Origin: Brevundimonas sp. LM2
Lineage (GTDB): Bacteria; Pseudomonadota; Alphaproteobacteria; Caulobacterales; Caulobacteraceae
Direction of reading: 5' to 3'
Assembly (NCBI RefSeq): GCF_002002865.1
Contig: NZ_CP019508.1
Location: 2,150,501 to 2,214,500 of the forward strand
Length of the DNA stretch: 64,000 nt
The notes under the pieces are model-generated. The model made no database searches. It saw only the letters and a list, made by a program, of their open reading frames with translations, and was not told the DNA's origin. Of the stretch, positions 1 to 7,748 are shown one piece after another; within the stretch, counting starts at the first letter, position 1; the number at the start of each line of letters is the position of its first letter. The translations under genes were made by a program, and so were the position numbers.

Positions 1-427
1 CGGCCGTACGGGCAATCCGACCAGCGGATGGCAGGAGGTCGAGGCCGACTATCCCGACCTCTTGCCGAATGCGGCGGAACTCGAGGCCGACTATTACCGG
101 CGCACCGGGGTCTACCCGATGCATGGCACCATCGTGGTCAAGGACTCGGTCCTCGCCGAGCATCCGTGGGTGGCGAAGTCGCTCTACGACGCGTTCGACC
201 GCGCCAAGAACGAATGGCTGGAACGCGTTCGCGTCAACGGTCCGCAGGACAAGACGGAACTCAAATACGTCAAGCTGATGGACATCGTGGGACCCGACCC
301 GCTGCCCTATGGCGTGGAGGAGAACCGCGCGACCATCGAGGCGCTGGAGCAGACCGCCTTCGCCCAGGGCCTGACGCCGCGACGCATGACCATGGACGAA
401 CTGTTCGTCGATCCGCGTACCGCGTGA
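1..427 (+). CDS. Dihydroxyphthalate-decarboxylase-like / NMT1-type substrate-binding protein, C-terminal part
   Basis: The reading frame is open from base 2 to the TGA at 425-427, so the N-terminus lies outside the window. The visible 141 or so residues end in a block (DPLPYG, then TPRRMTMDELF) that matches the C-terminus of the protein encoded at 4877-5779 (DPFPPMG, then IPRRLSVDELF), so the two are paralogues in one operon. The family joins 4,5-dihydroxyphthalate decarboxylase-like enzymes and periplasmic-binding-fold proteins of the NMT1/THI5 type. No signal peptide can be judged because the start is missing. The next gene begins 10 bases downstream. Whether it is an enzyme or a binding protein is open. 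Confidence 0.75.
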   Translation, partial: GRTGNPTSGWQEVEADYPDLLPNAAELEADYYRRTGVYPMHGTIVVKDSVLAEHPWVAKSLYDAFDRAKNEWLERVRVNGPQDKTELKYVKLMDIVGPDPLPYGVEENRATIEALEQTAFAQGLTPRRMTMDELFVDPRTA

Positions 428-437
428 GGATAGTCCA

Positions 438-1463
438 ATGATCATCGATTGCCACGGCCATTTCACCACCGTTCCCAAGTCATTCCGGGAATGGCGCCAG
501 CGTCAGGTGGACGCCGCCAACGATCCGGCCAACTCGCCTCCGGTCGCCGAGGCGCATGTCACGGATGATGAGATCCGCGAGGGTGTCGGCAACGGTCAGC
601 TCAAGCTCCAGCAGGAGCGGGGATCGGACCTCACGCTGTTCTCACCGATCGCCGGCTTGATGAGCCATCATCTGGGCAATGAGCGCACGAGCCTGGAATG
701 GGCCGAGGTGTCGAACAACCTCGTGCGCCGGGTGGCCGACATGTACCCGGACAATTTCGTACCGGTCTGTCAGCTGCCGCAGTCTCCCGGCGCGCCGCCC
801 GCCAACTCGATCCCCGAACTGCGTCGCTGCGTCGAGGAAATGGGCTTCGTCGGCGCCAATGTGAACCCGGATCCGACGGGCGGCTACTGGACCGGCCAGC
901 CGATGACGGATCGCGAGTGGTATCCGCTGTACGAGGCGCTTTGCGACCTCGACGTGCCGGCCATGGTCCATGTGGCGGCTTCCTGCAATCCGAATTTCCA
1001 CGGCACCGGCGCCCACTATCTGAACGCCGACACCTCGGTCTTCATGCAGATACTGCAGAGCGACCTGTTCAAGGATTTCCCGACCCTGCGTCTGGTCATT
1101 CCGCATGGCGGCGGCGCGGTGCCCTACCACTGGGGTCGCTATCGCGGCATGTCGCTGGAGATGGCCAACCGGCCGCTCGAAGGCCTGCTGGACAACATGT
1201 TCTTCGACAGCTGCGTCTACCACCACCCGGGCGTCGATCTGCTGACGAAGGTCATTCCGTCGAAGAACGTGCTGTTCGGCTCGGAAATGATCGGCGCGGT
1301 GCGGGGCAAGGACCCCAACACGGGCCACTATTTCGATGACACCAAACGCTACGTCGATGCCTGCGTCAGCCTGACCGACGAGGACCGGTTCAACATCTAC
1401 GAGGGCAATGCGCGGCGGGTCTATCCGCGCCTCGACGCCCTGCTGAAAGCCAAGGGCCTCTGA
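438..1463 (+). CDS. ligJ: 4-oxalomesaconate hydratase (LigJ family)
   Basis: This 341-residue amidohydrolase-superfamily protein matches the remembered length and motif order of Sphingobium LigJ. That enzyme adds water to 4-oxalomesaconate (enol form) to give 4-carboxy-4-hydroxy-2-oxoadipate in the protocatechuate 4,5-cleavage and gallate pathways. Visible hallmarks are the N-terminal metal motif DCHGH (residues 4-8), VPAMVHVAASCNP, IPHGGGAVPYHWGRYRG, GSEMIGAVRG with the catalytic-position Glu at 283, and the tail GHYFDDTKRY. The protein is cytoplasmic, with no leader. It follows the upstream gene after 10 bases and lies in a co-directional catabolic operon. Substrate assignment rests on family resemblance; the true substrate could be a related tricarboxylate. 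Confidence 0.92.
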   Translation: MIIDCHGHFTTVPKSFREWRQRQVDAANDPANSPPVAEAHVTDDEIREGVGNGQLKLQQERGSDLTLFSPIAGLMSHHLGNERTSLEWAEVSNNLVRRVADMYPDNFVPVCQLPQSPGAPPANSIPELRRCVEEMGFVGANVNPDPTGGYWTGQPMTDREWYPLYEALCDLDVPAMVHVAASCNPNFHGTGAHYLNADTSVFMQILQSDLFKDFPTLRLVIPHGGGAVPYHWGRYRGMSLEMANRPLEGLLDNMFFDSCVYHHPGVDLLTKVIPSKNVLFGSEMIGAVRGKDPNTGHYFDDTKRYVDACVSLTDEDRFNIYEGNARRVYPRLDALLKAKGL

Positions 1464-1528
1464 ACGGCGATCCGCCAACCCGCTGTGAAGCGGAGGCCAG
1501 TCGGCCTCCGAAAGGAAACATTGAAACC

Positions 1529-2389
1529 ATGCCCTCGCGCATCATCGACATTCATCCGCACGTCATTTCCGACGACGAGGTCCGCTATCCGCCGGCGCCC
1601 CTCTTCGGAAAGCGCTCGGACTGGTCACAGGAGCGGCCATGCCCGGTCGAGGTGCTGATCGCGGAGATGGACAAGGCCGGCGTGGATCGGGCGGCCGTGG
1701 TTCATTCGTCGACCACCTATGGCTTCGACAACAGCTATGTCGTGGACGCCTGCAACCGCTATCCGGGGCGTCTGCTGGCAGTCGGGTCGGTCGACGTGCT
1801 GCAACCCGACGCGGTGGACGCCATTCGCGGCTGGGTGGACCGCGGTCTGGGCGGCCTGCGCCTTTTCACCGGGGGATCGACGAAGGATTTCGATCCTAGC
1901 GAACTCGATGATCCGCGCGCCTATCCAGCCTGGGACCTGTGCGGCGAACTGGGTCTGACCATGTGCATCCAGACAGGCCCGGTGGGTCTCGCGGCCGTCC
2001 GGGCATTGGCCGAACGGTTTCCGGACGTGCCGATCATCCTGGATCACCTCGGGCGACCCGACGTCACCGATGGCCCGCCGTACGCGAAGGCCCAGGGCCT
2101 GTTCGATCTGGTGGACGTTCCTTCGATCTATCTGAAGCTGACTCCCCGGATCATGGGCGACAGCGTCAGCGGCTCCGCGACGCCAGAAACCCTGTTTCCG
2201 AAACTGGTCGAAGCGTTCGGCGCCAGTCGCATGGCCTGGGGCTCGAACTTCCCGACCTCCCCCGGCGCCTTGTCCGATATCCTGGCGACAGCGCAGGCGC
2301 GGCTCGTCTCGCTGTCGGACGACGACCGCGAATGGATTTTTCAGCGGACCGCGGCGACCCTGTACCCGCGCCTGATCGCCCAGCCATGA
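1529..2389 (+). CDS. Amidohydrolase-2 family protein (LigI-like superfamily, lactonase or hydrolase)
   Basis: A 286-residue TIM-barrel amidohydrolase of the amidohydrolase-2 (COG3618) group, related to 2-pyrone-4,6-dicarboxylate lactonase LigI. The N-terminal HxH motif is IDIHPHV, the strand-6 motif is ILDHLGRPD, and the strand-8 motif is WGSNFP. In LigI the last is WGTDWP and supplies the catalytic Asp; here Asn occupies that place, as in several uncharacterised family members. An AGGAAAC-type ribosome site lies about 10 bases before the ATG at 1529. It sits between ligJ and an HpcH-type aldolase, so it probably acts on an intermediate of the same route. Lactonase activity on PDC is possible but not shown. 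Confidence 0.82.
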   Translation: MPSRIIDIHPHVISDDEVRYPPAPLFGKRSDWSQERPCPVEVLIAEMDKAGVDRAAVVHSSTTYGFDNSYVVDACNRYPGRLLAVGSVDVLQPDAVDAIRGWVDRGLGGLRLFTGGSTKDFDPSELDDPRAYPAWDLCGELGLTMCIQTGPVGLAAVRALAERFPDVPIILDHLGRPDVTDGPPYAKAQGLFDLVDVPSIYLKLTPRIMGDSVSGSATPETLFPKLVEAFGASRMAWGSNFPTSPGALSDILATAQARLVSLSDDDREWIFQRTAATLYPRLIAQP

Positions 2390-2453
2390 TCGCGGTCCCA
2401 GATCCCGGCGTCCGGCATCAGGTCTTCCCGACCGAGAACGAAAAGAGAGACCA

Positions 2454-3311
2454 ATGAGCGGCACCCGTCTGAACGGCGTCATCCGGGCCTGGGAAGCGGG
2501 CAAGGTCGCCTATTCCTGCTTCGCCAAGGCGGACAAGCAGTCGGCGATCGACCTGTCGGAGTCGCCCTACGACGCTTTGATGTTCGAGATGGAGCACAAT
2601 CCGTGGGACATGGCGGCGCTGCAGGATTCGCTCCAGTACCTCCTCAACCGCAAACAGGTTCACAGCGCCGAGACCCTGGCCCCCGCCGTCACCCCGATCG
2701 TGCGGATCCCGGCCAATGGCGTCGAGATGAACCAGGCCTACGCAAAACAGGCCCTGGACCGCGGCGTCTACGGCATCGTCTGGCCGCACATCAACGACGT
2801 GGCGCAAGCTTACAATGCCGTGGCGTCCTGCCGTTACGGGCGGCCGAAAAATGCGCCGCTCTACGAGCCGCGTGGCGTGCGGGGCGACGCGCCGACGACG
2901 GCGGCGCGCTACTGGGGCCTGTCGACGGCGGAGTACTACGAAAAGGCCGACGTCTGGCCCTTGGCGCCACAGGGCGAACTGCTCGTCGGCCTGATGATCG
3001 AAAGCGTCAAGGGCGTCGAGAATCTCGATGAAATCCTGAAGGAGGTTCCGGGCATCGGGTTCTGCCTGATCGGCGAAGGCGACCTCAGCCAGGAAATGGG
3101 CTTTCCGCGGCAGTACGATCATCCCGATGTTCGCGATGCGATGAAGAAGATCGCCGAGACCTGTGTTCGCCACGGCGTTCAGGTCGGCAATCCTCACACC
3201 AACGCCAAGAACCACGACCGTCTGGTGGAGGAGGGCTATCGCTATCTGATGGTGGCGCCCCAGAAATCCTACGGCGTCGTCGGTCAGGCGCGCGAAGGGG
3301 CGAGCTACTGA
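2454..3311 (+). CDS. HpcH/HpaI family aldolase
   Basis: A 285-residue phosphoenolpyruvate-mutase/HpaI-fold class II aldolase. Family features visible are LMFEMEHNPWD near residue 43 (metal/substrate loop), MIESVKGVENLDEI (metal-binding Glu), and GEGDLSQEMG (the equivalent of GPxDLS). Such enzymes cleave 4-hydroxy-2-oxo acids to pyruvate plus an aldehyde or 2-oxo acid. Beside LigJ, the natural guess is cleavage of 4-carboxy-4-hydroxy-2-oxoadipate or a relative, a job usually done by the unrelated LigK/RraA-type aldolase. The stop overlaps the next start by one base (TGATG at 3309-3313), so translation of the next gene is probably coupled. An AAAGAGAG ribosome site precedes the ATG. Confidence 0.87.
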   Translation: MSGTRLNGVIRAWEAGKVAYSCFAKADKQSAIDLSESPYDALMFEMEHNPWDMAALQDSLQYLLNRKQVHSAETLAPAVTPIVRIPANGVEMNQAYAKQALDRGVYGIVWPHINDVAQAYNAVASCRYGRPKNAPLYEPRGVRGDAPTTAARYWGLSTAEYYEKADVWPLAPQGELLVGLMIESVKGVENLDEILKEVPGIGFCLIGEGDLSQEMGFPRQYDHPDVRDAMKKIAETCVRHGVQVGNPHTNAKNHDRLVEEGYRYLMVAPQKSYGVVGQAREGASY

Positions 3312-4858
3312 TGAACGGCGCCGAAACCCTCGTCGAGACCCTGGCCGACCAAGGGGTCGAGGTCTGCTTCGCCAATCCGGGCACGTCGGAAATGCATTTC
3401 CTGGCGGCGCTCGAGAACCCGAGAATCCGCAGCGTGCTGTGCCTCTTCGAAGGCGTGGCGACAGGGGCAGCCGACGGCTGGGCCCGGATGAAGGACAAGC
3501 CGGCTTCGACCCTTCTGCACCTGGGCCCGGGGCTCGCCAACGGCCTGGCCAATATCCACAACGCCAGGCGGGCCGGCATCGGCATGGTCAACGTCATCGG
3601 CGAACACTCCACGCGCCATCTCAAGTACGACGCCCCTCTGACGTCCGATATTCAGGGTCTGGCGCGCCCCTTGTGCCACTGGATCAGGACGACCGATGGC
3701 CCCCAGTCCATTGCCCGTGACGCCGCTGCCGCGGTGCAGAAAGCCAGCGAACATCCCGGCCTGATCTCCGCCCTGATCCTGCCGGGCGATGCGAGTTGGG
3801 GAGACGCCGGCGATCTGCCCAAGCTGGAGAAGCCCGAGCCGGTCCGCCGGGCTCCCGACGCCGCACAGGTCGACCACATCGCCAAGGTGCTCAAGTCGGG
3901 CGAGCCGACGCTGATCATCTTTGCCGGCAAGTCCATGCGCGGGGCTTCGTTGGAACTCGCTGGGCGCATCGCGGCCTCGACGGGCTGCCGCATCGCGACC
4001 CAGTTCTTCAGCGTTCGGATCGAGCGCGGCGCGGGCCGGACGCCGCTGGAGCGGATTCCCTATGCCGTCCCGCAGGCGCTTCAGTTCCTCAGCGCGTTCA
4101 AACATATCGTGACGGTCGAGACGGGCGAGCCGATCGCCTTCTTCGCCTATCCCGACAAGCCCAGCCTGCTCAAGCCCGCAGGGTGTCAGGTCCACGAACT
4201 GATCGCCAGGGACGAAGACAGCATCCTGGGCCTTGAGATGCTGGTCGAGGCGTTGAGCGCATCCAAGGCCGAACCGGCGCTGCAGGCGTATTCCGACACG
4301 CCCATGCCCCAAGGCGCGCTGAACCCGACCAGCATCGCCCACGCGCTCAGCCACGCCATGCCCGAGAATTGCATCCTCGTCGACGAGTCCCTGACCACGG
4401 GACGCGAATCCATGGGGCTAACCGCCGGCGCCCGGCCGCACGATACGGTCCAGAACATGGGCGGCTCGATCGGCTATGGTACGCCGGTGGCCACGGGCGC
4501 GGCCCTGGCCTGTCCCGACCGGCGGACCTTCTGCATGGTCGGCGACGGGTCGGCCATGTACACGATCCAGTCGCTTTGGACCCAGGCCCGGGAAGGTCTG
4601 CCCGTCACCACCATCATCTTCGCCAACAACACCTATGCGATCCTGAAGGCGGAGTATTCGAACATGGGCGCGGGCTCGGCGCCCGGTCCACGCGCGCTGT
4701 CGATGATCGACATCGACAATCCGACCATCGACTGGGTCGCGATGGCCAAGAGCATGGGCGTCCCCGCGACCAGCGTCACCAACGCCGAGGACTTCACCCA
4801 GGCCATGATCAACTCCACCCGCGAGGCCGGGCCAGTGCTGATCGAAGTCAAACTCTGA
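3311..4858 (+). CDS. ThDP-dependent enzyme, acetolactate synthase/benzoylformate decarboxylase-like
   Basis: A 515-residue three-domain ThDP enzyme (Pyr, central, PP domains). The cofactor-activating Glu is in LFEGVATGAADGWAR (Glu47). The diphosphate/Mg motif runs from GDG (411-413) to the FANNT pair near residue 438. The size and the GTSE near the N-terminus fit acetolactate-synthase-like and benzoylformate decarboxylase-like proteins often annotated as the large subunit, yet no small regulatory subunit is present. Its place directly after the aldolase (one-base overlap) suggests it acts on the 2-oxo acid product, by decarboxylation or carboligation. The exact substrate cannot be read from sequence. 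Confidence 0.85.
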   Translation: MNGAETLVETLADQGVEVCFANPGTSEMHFLAALENPRIRSVLCLFEGVATGAADGWARMKDKPASTLLHLGPGLANGLANIHNARRAGIGMVNVIGEHSTRHLKYDAPLTSDIQGLARPLCHWIRTTDGPQSIARDAAAAVQKASEHPGLISALILPGDASWGDAGDLPKLEKPEPVRRAPDAAQVDHIAKVLKSGEPTLIIFAGKSMRGASLELAGRIAASTGCRIATQFFSVRIERGAGRTPLERIPYAVPQALQFLSAFKHIVTVETGEPIAFFAYPDKPSLLKPAGCQVHELIARDEDSILGLEMLVEALSASKAEPALQAYSDTPMPQGALNPTSIAHALSHAMPENCILVDESLTTGRESMGLTAGARPHDTVQNMGGSIGYGTPVATGAALACPDRRTFCMVGDGSAMYTIQSLWTQAREGLPVTTIIFANNTYAILKAEYSNMGAGSAPGPRALSMIDIDNPTIDWVAMAKSMGVPATSVTNAEDFTQAMINSTREAGPVLIEVKL

Positions 4859-4876
4859 GACAGGGAACGGGAGCCG

Positions 4877-5779
4877 ATGACCATGAGCGATCTCGCCGAT
4901 GACGTGCTGACGCTGCGCACCAATCTGGCCGACTATCCGCAGACCCTGGCGATCAAGGACGGTCGCGTGACCTCCGATATCGTCCGCCTTGACTTCCAAG
5001 GCCCCGAGCAGGCTCACAACGGCTTCAAGGACATGGTCCGGCGCAACATGTATGACGCGGGCGAGTTGGCGATCGTCACCTACCTTCAGGCCAAATGCTA
5101 CGGAAAGCCCTATATCGCCCTGCCGGCGCCGATCTCGGGCCGCTTCCAGCATCACTGCGCCGGCTTCAACAAGGAGCTGGGCTGGCTAGATCCGAAGGAC
5201 ATCGAGGGCAAGCAGGTCGGCGTGCGCACCTACGCCCAGACAACGGGTCTATGGGTGCGCGGGGTTCTTCAGCACGAGTGCGGCGTCGACCTCGACAAGG
5301 TGACCTGGATGACCGTCGGAGACGGACATCTGGAGGAGTATACAGATCCCCCAAACTGCGTGCGCCTGCCCAAGGGGTCGGACATCGGCCAGATGATGCT
5401 CGACGGCGAACTCGCCGCGACGCTTCAGGGGGTCGATCTGCCCAAGGATCCCAGAGTCCAGCGGCTGGTCCCCGATCCGTTCGAGGCGGCCAAGGCCTGG
5501 TACGCCCGTGAACAGGTCGTGCCGATCAATCATCTGTTCGTCGTCCACGAGGATATCGCCAGGAAGCGGCCGGACGTGGTTCGTGAAATCTACCGGATGA
5601 TTGGCGAGAGCCGCGATCTGACCGAGGGCGGCCTGCCGGACCCCTTCCCGCCGATGGGGCTGGAGGCCAACCGCAAGGGACTGGAACTGGCCATCCAGTG
5701 GTCCTACGAGCAGAAGATCATTCCACGCCGGCTCAGCGTGGACGAACTGTTCGACGAGACGACAGCAGCTCTGAATTGA
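4877..5779 (+). CDS. 4,5-dihydroxyphthalate decarboxylase-like / substrate-binding-fold protein
   Basis: A 300-residue protein of the 4,5-dihydroxyphthalate decarboxylase-like group, built on the type 2 periplasmic-binding fold. It starts MTMSDLADDVLTLRTNLADYPQ and has no signal peptide, which favours a cytoplasmic enzyme over an ABC binding protein; no ABC permease or ATPase lies nearby. A GGGAACGGGAG ribosome site precedes the ATG. The C-terminal block DPFPPMG and IPRRLSVDELF is shared with the truncated paralogue at the left edge. With ligJ and the aldolase it may remove a ring or side-chain carboxyl. Its stop overlaps a possible TTG start of the next gene (TTGA at 5776-5779). Confidence 0.8.
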   Translation: MTMSDLADDVLTLRTNLADYPQTLAIKDGRVTSDIVRLDFQGPEQAHNGFKDMVRRNMYDAGELAIVTYLQAKCYGKPYIALPAPISGRFQHHCAGFNKELGWLDPKDIEGKQVGVRTYAQTTGLWVRGVLQHECGVDLDKVTWMTVGDGHLEEYTDPPNCVRLPKGSDIGQMMLDGELAATLQGVDLPKDPRVQRLVPDPFEAAKAWYAREQVVPINHLFVVHEDIARKRPDVVREIYRMIGESRDLTEGGLPDPFPPMGLEANRKGLELAIQWSYEQKIIPRRLSVDELFDETTAALN

Positions 5780-7404
5780 CGCACGCCGCGGAACACCTTG
5801 ACGCGCAGATCGGGCCGCAGTCCCCGCTCGGCTATCGTCAGTTCCGCGAACTGTGGTCCGCCAACGTAGCGTCGAACTTTGGCGGTCAGGTCCAGGTGGT
5901 CGGCGCGTCCTGGTTGATGGCCAGCCTGACGCATTCGCCTCAGATCATCGCCCTGGTCCAGACCGCGATCGCCCTGCCCACGGTGCTGTTCATCCTGTTC
6001 GGAGGAGCTCTGGCTGACAACTATGACCGTCGGCTGATCATGCTCGTCTCCCAGTTCGCGATGCTGACGACGGCGGGGCTGCTGGCTGTCCTGACGATGT
6101 TCGACCTGATCGCGCCCTGGTCGCTGCTGACGCTGGTTTTCATCATTTCGAGCTTTTCTTCGGTCAATAATCCCTGCTGGCAGGCGTCGGTCAGAGACAT
6201 CCTGCCGCGCGAGATGATCAGCCGCGCCGTGGCGCTCAACAGCATGAGCATCAACCTCGCGCGCACCACAGGGCCCGCATTGGGCGGCGCCATCGTCACC
6301 GTCGCCGGTGTGGCCTCCGCCTTTGTCATCAACGCGATCAGCTTCCTGTTCTTCATTGTCGCCCTGTTGCGCTGGTCTCCGAGCCGCACGGTCCGAACCA
6401 CCCCGCGCGAGCGCATAATCCCAGCCATGATCGCAGGCATTCGCTACGCCGCGCTGGCGCCCCACATCCGCAACGCCGTGGTGCGAGGCGGTCTATCCGG
6501 CCTGACCGCCAGCGCCGTCTTCGCCCTCCTCCCGGTCGTGGCGCGCCAGAAGATGAACGGCAGCGCATTGACCTACGGCCTGCTGTTGGCGGCCTTCGGA
6601 AGCGGAGCCATTGTCAGCGCATGGGTGGGAGGACGACTCCGCAGCTGGGTCGCACCGGACCAGATCGTGTTCTTCGCCGTCGCCTGCCTTGCGGCGGGGC
6701 TTTTCGTGCTGGGTTGGGCTCCCGTTGCCCTCCTCGCCGGGATCGGGGCGGCCCTTTGCGGGGGCGGATGGGTCCTTGTTCATTCGACCTATAATACGAC
6801 CGTGCAGCTATCGGCGCCGGCCTGGGTCACGGCCCGGTCTCTCGCAACCTACCAAACCGCGACCTTCGCCGGCATGGCCGTCGGCAGCGCCCTCTTTGGA
6901 TGGATCGCTCAGCACAACGGCGTATCCGCCGCCCTGTTCGTCGCCGGCGCGGGTCAGGCCGTGACGGCCATCGTGGGGCTGTTTCTGCCCTTGCCTCGGT
7001 TCGAGGATTTACGCGTTGATCCGCTTGATCGCTGGCGCACCCCGACGCTGACCAAAAACATCGGGCCGGATGAAGGCCCGGTGATGGTTGAGCTCGAATA
7101 TGCGGTGGCCGAGGACAACGTACCCGGCTTTATTGGCGCTATGGCGGAGCGGCGACGGATCCGGGTTCGAGACGGCGCAAAGGATTGGGGCCTTTGGCAA
7201 GATCTCGGCGATAGCTCGCGCTGGATCGAATCCTATCGCGTCCCGACCTGGGCTGACTACGTACGTCACAATTCGCGTCGGACAGTGGCCGATCGAGAAA
7301 ATTCCGACGCCCTGCTCCGCTTGGGCTGCGGCCCGGAAGGCCCCGTCGTCCGGCGCTTTTTGAAAGCGCCACGCACGAGGGCGGAAACAGAACTGTCAAC
7401 CTGA
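5776..7404 (+). CDS. MFS_3 family transporter with C-terminal monooxygenase-like domain
   Basis: A major facilitator of the MFS_3 (PF05977, EntS-like) family. Roughly 400 residues of transmembrane segments start at LGYRQFRELWSANVASNFGG and carry the loop 2 motif GGALADNYDRR. They are followed by about 110 soluble residues (LEYAVAEDNVPGF, WLIESYRVPTW-like, then GPEGPVVRRFLKAP), resembling the antibiotic-biosynthesis-monooxygenase-like tail of this family. No ATG precedes the conserved part, so I chose the TTG at 5776, which overlaps the upstream stop; a GTG at 5698 is also in frame but deep inside the neighbour. It is probably the operon's transporter, exporting or importing the aromatic acid or an intermediate. 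Confidence 0.85.
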   Translation: MTHAAEHLDAQIGPQSPLGYRQFRELWSANVASNFGGQVQVVGASWLMASLTHSPQIIALVQTAIALPTVLFILFGGALADNYDRRLIMLVSQFAMLTTAGLLAVLTMFDLIAPWSLLTLVFIISSFSSVNNPCWQASVRDILPREMISRAVALNSMSINLARTTGPALGGAIVTVAGVASAFVINAISFLFFIVALLRWSPSRTVRTTPRERIIPAMIAGIRYAALAPHIRNAVVRGGLSGLTASAVFALLPVVARQKMNGSALTYGLLLAAFGSGAIVSAWVGGRLRSWVAPDQIVFFAVACLAAGLFVLGWAPVALLAGIGAALCGGGWVLVHSTYNTTVQLSAPAWVTARSLATYQTATFAGMAVGSALFGWIAQHNGVSAALFVAGAGQAVTAIVGLFLPLPRFEDLRVDPLDRWRTPTLTKNIGPDEGPVMVELEYAVAEDNVPGFIGAMAERRRIRVRDGAKDWGLWQDLGDSSRWIESYRVPTWADYVRHNSRRTVADRENSDALLRLGCGPEGPVVRRFLKAPRTRAETELST

Positions 7405-7493
7405 CCGTCGCCCCCGGGACGCCCGGCGTCGAGCTGCCGGCTGATCGGATCACGAGCGATATCCTCGAAATCGGCGGGCGGAAGGTGACGTGA
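7386..7493 (+). other. Possible coding remnant after the MFS gene
   Basis: In a frame different from the MFS gene, bases 7386-7493 translate to a protein-like string containing TPGVELPADRITSDILEIGG and ending at a TGA at 7491. There is no start codon or ribosome site, so it looks like the end of a broken gene rather than an active one. It lies immediately left of the IS110 stub and fits a zone of deletion. No family could be named. Confidence 0.25.
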
Positions 7494-7568
7494 TGGTGTG
7501 GACGACCTCCACCTGACCAGCTTCTCTGGGGTGTCGTCATCAGGGACGTCACGTCTAGGAGCGGTATC

Positions 7569-7663
7569 ATGCAGACCATCGCTGTCGTCGGGCTCGATCT
7601 GGCGAAGACTTTTTTCAGGTTCACGGAGTTGCGGCTGACGGCACTGTCGTCGTGAGGCGGCAA
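7569..7663 (+). pseudogene. IS110-family transposase, N-terminal stub with frameshift
   Basis: ATG at 7569 opens MQTIAVVGLDLAK, the hallmark N-terminus of IS110 DEDD transposases (first catalytic Asp in GLDLAK). A one-base loss in the T run near 7603-7608 shifts the frame; in the next frame the expected FQVHGVAADGTVVVRRQLRR follows. After about residue 35 the similarity stops abruptly at about 7663-7670, where the sequence becomes the antisense of a hydrolase start. About 90 percent of the transposase is missing. The element is dead and marks an old insertion-deletion. Confidence 0.8.
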
Positions 7664-7735
7664 CTACGACGCGGCCGGCTCCCAGACAGCGCGTGTTGCG
7701 CCGAGCCCGTGCGGAAGAACGAGATCCTTGGCCAT
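7664..7735 (-). pseudogene. Truncated start of an alpha/beta hydrolase gene
   Basis: ATG at 7735 begins a 23-codon ORF whose LVLPHGLGATRAVWEP resembles the oxyanion-hole start (HGLG followed by W) of alpha/beta hydrolases. An AAAGGCGGGG ribosome site overlaps the cupin stop (7749-7751), so this was probably a translationally coupled second gene of a minus-strand operon. It is cut at the junction with the IS110 stub and the rest of the gene is absent. Confidence 0.55.
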
Positions 7736-7748
7736 CGCCGCCCCGCCT

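Noticed and set aside
1529..2389. Naming the amidohydrolase ligI
   Set aside because: Only superfamily-level resemblance, and the key Asp is Asn, so the symbol would mislead.
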